Assembly (NCBI RefSeq): GCF_014639155.1
Contig: NZ_BMFT01000001.1
Span: 1,488,001-1,552,000, forward strand
Direction: 5' to 3'
Length of the DNA stretch: 64,000 nt
From: Paenibacillus segetis
GTDB taxonomy: Bacteria; Bacillota; Bacilli; Paenibacillales; Paenibacillaceae
The notes under the pieces: model-generated
Databases searched by the model: none
The model's input: the letters and a program-made list of their open reading frames with translations, nothing else
Told to the model about the DNA's origin: nothing
Made by a program: the position numbers and the translations under genes
Shown here: piece after piece, positions 61,042-64,000 of the stretch
Position numbering within the stretch: position 1 is the stretch's first letter
Layout: every line of letters starts with the position of its first letter

Positions 61042-61935
61042 GTGAAAAGGTATAAATCCAAAGAAGGCAAAGAGCTCATCTATGATTCTTACGACAAATT
61101 ATTAGCTACATGGAACGTAGCGTTTGAGGAAAAGGATGTACCCACCTCATTTGGAACTACTCATGTTATTACTGCCGGTCCTTCAGAGAAACCTACTTTA
61201 TTATTACTGCACGGAACAGGTGATAACGCCTCCATGATGTGGGTCTATAACATTCAGCAATTATCCCAAAGCTTCTATGTTATAGCGATAGATGGCATAG
61301 GTGGTTCTGGAAAGAGCGAGCCGGGTGAAAAGTATGATAAACAATTTAATCAAACGGAATGGCTGGATGAATTACTAGCTCAAATGGAGATAGAAACAAC
61401 ACATATAGCTGGGGTTTCGTACGGAGCCTACTTGGCTTATCACTATACAATTATGCGGCCTAATAAAGTGGATAAGATCGTATGTATGGCCGGAGGACTT
61501 ACGACGAGCCATTTTGAAGCGATGATTAAAATGATGAAGGCGTTTTTACCAGAGGCTTTATTTCCAACGGAGGCAAATTGCAAGAAACTGCTTCGGAAAT
61601 TATGTGGACCAAACTATTCTGTATTTGAAGATAATAGGGAACTAATGAAGCATTGGTATTATTTGCTGAGGTATTTCAATAATAAATCGATGATGAAACA
61701 CTCTATAACAATATTTAATAAGGAACAGTTACAGTCACTCAGAGAAAAAGCTTTGTTTTTAATTGGAGAAGATGATATATTGACTCATTATCCAAAGTCC
61801 ATACATAGACTACAAGAACATCAAATGAACTTTAAAATTGTGGAACAAGCAGGACATGCCATCAACCATGAACAGCCAGACGTAGTAAACAAGGAAATTG
61901 TTGATTTTCTCATATCATCTAAAAGGAACTCTTAA
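61042..61935 (+). CDS. Alpha/beta hydrolase
   Basis: This 297-residue alpha/beta hydrolase has the oxyanion loop LLLHGTGDNASMMW, the nucleophile elbow GVSYGAYLAY, an acid in GEDDILTHYP and the catalytic His in QAGHAINHEQP. The GTG start follows GGGGGAG. It is followed by a TetR gene after one base, and a double operator overlaps the promoter, so it is probably induced by its own ester or lactone substrate; the compound is unknown. Confidence 0.88.
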   Translation: MKRYKSKEGKELIYDSYDKLLATWNVAFEEKDVPTSFGTTHVITAGPSEKPTLLLLHGTGDNASMMWVYNIQQLSQSFYVIAIDGIGGSGKSEPGEKYDKQFNQTEWLDELLAQMEIETTHIAGVSYGAYLAYHYTIMRPNKVDKIVCMAGGLTTSHFEAMIKMMKAFLPEALFPTEANCKKLLRKLCGPNYSVFEDNRELMKHWYYLLRYFNNKSMMKHSITIFNKEQLQSLREKALFLIGEDDILTHYPKSIHRLQEHQMNFKIVEQAGHAINHEQPDVVNKEIVDFLISSKRNS

Positions 61936-61936
61936 C

Positions 61937-62575
61937 ATGAATAAAATAAAAGTGGATACCAAACAGCATATTTTAGAAGTATCATTAGACCTTTTTTCTC
62001 GAAAAGGTTATAGTTCCGTATCAATTCGTGATATATGCGGCAAGGTGGGTATTAAAGAAAGCAGTGTGTACTATCATTTCAAGAATAAACAGGATATCTT
62101 TGAAAGCTTGTGTCAATCTTTTACGGATGTTACGTATGCTATTCCTCAGAACTTTGCTGTTGAAATGTCAAAGGTGACAACGGTTAGTGAAGAAGCATTT
62201 CTCTTTGTTTGCCAAAGTTTTCTGAACGATTACCTTATGGATGACAAAGTGAACAAATTCATTCGTATGCTGATTCTTGAACAAAGTACTAATTCTGAGG
62301 CTGCTGAACTGTACCATAAGGTGTTGTTTGATGAGGCTCTAAGTGGTCAAAGAGTCATTTTCGAATGGCTAGTTAAAATCGGTTTTCTAAAAGACAATGC
62401 TGTAGACAGCATGGTGATGGATTATTATGCACCGGTTGTTTATTTGTTTCATCGCTATTTAGTAGCTGGGGAAATCACTGAACAAATCAAAGCAGAAGTT
62501 AACCAACAGCTTATCAAGCATGTACAACATTTTTTGATTAAATATAAAGTTGATAACCAAAATCAGGAGTGTTAG
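61937..62575 (+). CDS. TetR family regulator
   Basis: This 212-residue protein has a TetR helix-turn-helix at residues 25-50 (YSSVSIRDICGKVGIKESS, YYHFKNK). The C-terminal domain is unassigned. AAAGGAAC precedes ATG 61937, one base after the hydrolase stop. It probably represses its own operon at the paired sites 60961-60999. It converges with the SRAP gene with 9 bases between and no terminator. Confidence 0.9.
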   Translation: MNKIKVDTKQHILEVSLDLFSRKGYSSVSIRDICGKVGIKESSVYYHFKNKQDIFESLCQSFTDVTYAIPQNFAVEMSKVTTVSEEAFLFVCQSFLNDYLMDDKVNKFIRMLILEQSTNSEAAELYHKVLFDEALSGQRVIFEWLVKIGFLKDNAVDSMVMDYYAPVVYLFHRYLVAGEITEQIKAEVNQQLIKHVQHFLIKYKVDNQNQEC

Positions 62576-62584
62576 GGTATCTAA

Positions 62585-63259
62585 TTACGATTGGAGTTGT
62601 TCAATTAATTCCTTCGAATCATTCCGCACATTCCCCACTGCTGAAGAAACGGGATAAGCGCTCATTTTGGATGCGTCGTATGGTTTCAATAATGCCATCA
62701 AGGATTGGACATCGTTATTGTTTCTGCCTAGCCAATCTCCCTCGTCCTCAGGACGCAATATCACCGGCATTCGATCATAGATCTCTTCCATCAAACGGTT
62801 TGGCGTAGTAGTAATAATCGTACAGGTGCTAGTTTTCTTGCCTTCCGCATCCACCCAAATATCATACAGTCCGGCCATTGAAAAAATACTTCCGTCCGAC
62901 ATCACAATCCGCATAGGTTGTTTACCATTCGCTTGCTTCTTCCACTCATAAAATCCATCGGCTGGAATGATGCAGCGGCGGGTACTGATTAGGTGCTTGA
63001 ATGATGGTTTCTCGAGCAATGTTTCGGACCGTGCATTAATTAGTTTGCTTGCGTTCTTATCATCTTTGGCCCAAGAAGGAACTAATCCCCAGCGGAGCTG
63101 CCCAATCCTGTTGCTTGAACCTGTGTTAATGATAGCCGGGATATATTGCATGGGGGCTACGTTATATTTTGGTCCATAATGGCCCAACGTACTATCATCC
63201 GTCATGTACCTGATCATTAATTCTTCCATCGTTACGGTTATTGTATATCGTCCACACAT
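62585..63259 (-). CDS. SRAP domain protein (HMCES/YedK family)
   Basis: This 224-residue protein has the SRAP hallmarks. MCGRYT at the N-terminus exposes catalytic Cys 2 after Met removal. It also shows WGLVPSWAKD, INARSET, PADGFYEWK and a conserved His/Arg region near the end. HMCES/YedK proteins form a covalent link to abasic sites in single-stranded DNA to protect them during replication. AAGGAGGGC precedes the ATG on the minus strand. Confidence 0.95.
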   Translation of the reverse strand: MCGRYTITVTMEELMIRYMTDDSTLGHYGPKYNVAPMQYIPAIINTGSSNRIGQLRWGLVPSWAKDDKNASKLINARSETLLEKPSFKHLISTRRCIIPADGFYEWKKQANGKQPMRIVMSDGSIFSMAGLYDIWVDAEGKKTSTCTIITTTPNRLMEEIYDRMPVILRPEDEGDWLGRNNNDVQSLMALLKPYDASKMSAYPVSSAVGNVRNDSKELIEQLQS

Positions 63260-63352
63260 GATAAGCCCTCCTTATTGACCAATATAGTATAATATGTTGG
63301 GTTGAATGTCTAATTGAACTATTTAACGGTATAGCAGATGAATAATGATTTG

Positions 63353-63378
63353 CCTCCCAAACACAAGGGAGGTTTTTT
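63353..63378 (+). terminator. Orphan terminator between divergent genes
   Basis: CCTCCC (63353-63358) pairs with GGGAGG (63367-63372), followed by six T. No plus-strand gene lies directly upstream, so its transcript is unknown. Confidence 0.65.
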
Positions 63379-63460
63379 CTATTGAATAAAAGCCAAAAGT
63401 ATAATTGGTGCGTCTAATGAGTATAGAGCAAAAGAGAAGTAGGTGAGGAGTATCTTACAT

Positions 63461-63976
63461 TTGGTGAAGAAAGCTCAGCAGGGTGACGAAACGGCTTATT
63501 TGAAATTATTTCAACAGTTTGAAGAAGACCTATACCGGACGGCCTATGTTTACTTGAAAAATCAAGAAGATGCGTTAGACGTAGTGCAAGAAACGGCATA
63601 CCGATCTTTTAAATCTATTACGAGCTTAAAGGAACCGAAATATTTCAAAACCTGGCTTATAAGAATTGCGATGAGTTGTTCCATCGATTTATTAAGACAA
63701 CGAAAAAAAGTGATTCAGCTAAAGCCGGACTATTACGGAAGAACAATGGAGAGTGAAGAGGATAATCTCCCTCTTTCCTTATCCTTGAAAGACCTCATTG
63801 ATCTAATAGATGAAGATGAGAAGAGTGTCATTATTTTAAGATTTTATCATGATTATACGATTCAGCAGACAGCTGAAATTTTGTCTGTTCCACTGGGAAC
63901 GGCAAAGACAATTCTGTACCGCGCTTTGAAGAAACTCCGCCGACTAACTGAGGAGGGTGATATATATGAGCAATAA
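63461..63976 (+). CDS. ECF-type RNA polymerase sigma factor
   Basis: This 171-residue extracytoplasmic-function sigma factor has region 2 (YLKLFQQFEEDLYRTAYVYL, DALDVVQETAYRSF) and region 4 (YTIQQTAEILSVPLGTAKTILYRALKKL). TTG 63461 follows AGGTGAGGAG at about 10 bases. The stop overlaps the next gene's start. CGTCTA at about 63411 resembles the -10 of ECF promoters, but I could not place a matching -35. Confidence 0.88.
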   Translation: MVKKAQQGDETAYLKLFQQFEEDLYRTAYVYLKNQEDALDVVQETAYRSFKSITSLKEPKYFKTWLIRIAMSCSIDLLRQRKKVIQLKPDYYGRTMESEEDNLPLSLSLKDLIDLIDEDEKSVIILRFYHDYTIQQTAEILSVPLGTAKTILYRALKKLRRLTEEGDIYEQ

Positions 63977-64000
63977 TATTAGACAAGATATCGATACAAT
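63966..64000 (+). CDS. Start of a probable anti-sigma factor gene (cut by the window)
   Basis: ATG 63966 follows GAGGAGGGTGAT and overlaps the sigma gene by 11 bases. Only 11 residues (MSNNIRQDIDT) are in the window. Its place after an ECF sigma gene suggests a cognate anti-sigma factor, which is inference from context. Confidence 0.6.
   Translation, partial: MSNNIRQDIDT

Overview
The window comes from an endospore-forming Firmicute, most likely Paenibacillus or a close relative. It carries spoVS, spoVAC and spoVAD, the ymfF-ymfH-ymfI-ymfJ-ymfK-rodZ-pgsA-cinA-recA...rny-ymdB-spoVS...miaB-ricA gene order known from Bacillus subtilis, bacillithiol-type YpdA, strong AGGAGG ribosome binding sites and many TTG/GTG starts. 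The genus call is inference; no rRNA or tRNA gene was found.

Layout. 1-8981: EF-P modification and peptidase-like genes (ymfF, ymfH, ymfI), ymfJ, ymfK, rodZ, a small membrane protein, yajQ, pgsA and cinA. 9073-10060: about 1 kb without genes, holding a fold-back element, a degenerate array of short GC hairpins, a 160-bp tandem duplication and finally the LexA-controlled recA promoter. 10062-15200: recA, recX, rny, ymdB (apparent ATT start) and spoVS (its ribosome binding site can be sequestered by an upstream arm). 15285-19329: a MITE-like repeat, an M19 dipeptidase and a two-gene 2-oxoacid oxidoreductase (korA, korB). 19539-23060: a secreted trypsin-like protease, pduL, a second fold-back element and a strict 52-bp tandem repeat array of 13 units. 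23137-25891: a small spoVA-type cluster (spoVAD, spoVAC, DUF421-DUF1657 fusion, divergent DUF1657). 26116-31693: miaB, ricA, a thioesterase and an NAD salvage group (Nudix, nicotinamidase-like, pncB). 31886-36464: a second oxidoreductase of the pyruvate:ferredoxin type behind an FNR/CRP-like box, then a YhfP-like reductase.

36630-47491 holds a lipoprotein, a His-rich CobW GTPase next to a Cys-rich Csp-like copper protein, a HEPN-like protein, an SLH/PrcB-like secreted protein, a BmrC/BmrD-like heterodimeric ABC exporter preceded by a leader peptide and terminator/antiterminator, and a further ABC exporter. 47573-51481: ytwI-like, ypdA, a CcpA-box gene, and an RsgA paralogue behind a 570-nt leader with its own promoter, a 23-codon leader peptide and several hairpins. 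51503-64000: esterase, MFS pump, methyltransferase, a GntR/ABC operon, an SDR, a PadR/membrane-protein operon, a hydrolase/TetR operon with a paired operator, an SRAP protein and the start of an ECF sigma/anti-sigma operon.

The most unusual parts are regulatory or repetitive DNA rather than proteins: the 52-bp hairpin array, two attenuator-like leaders with leader peptides, the spoVS sequestration helix, the covarying fold-back elements, and two genes whose best start codons are ATT and ATA.
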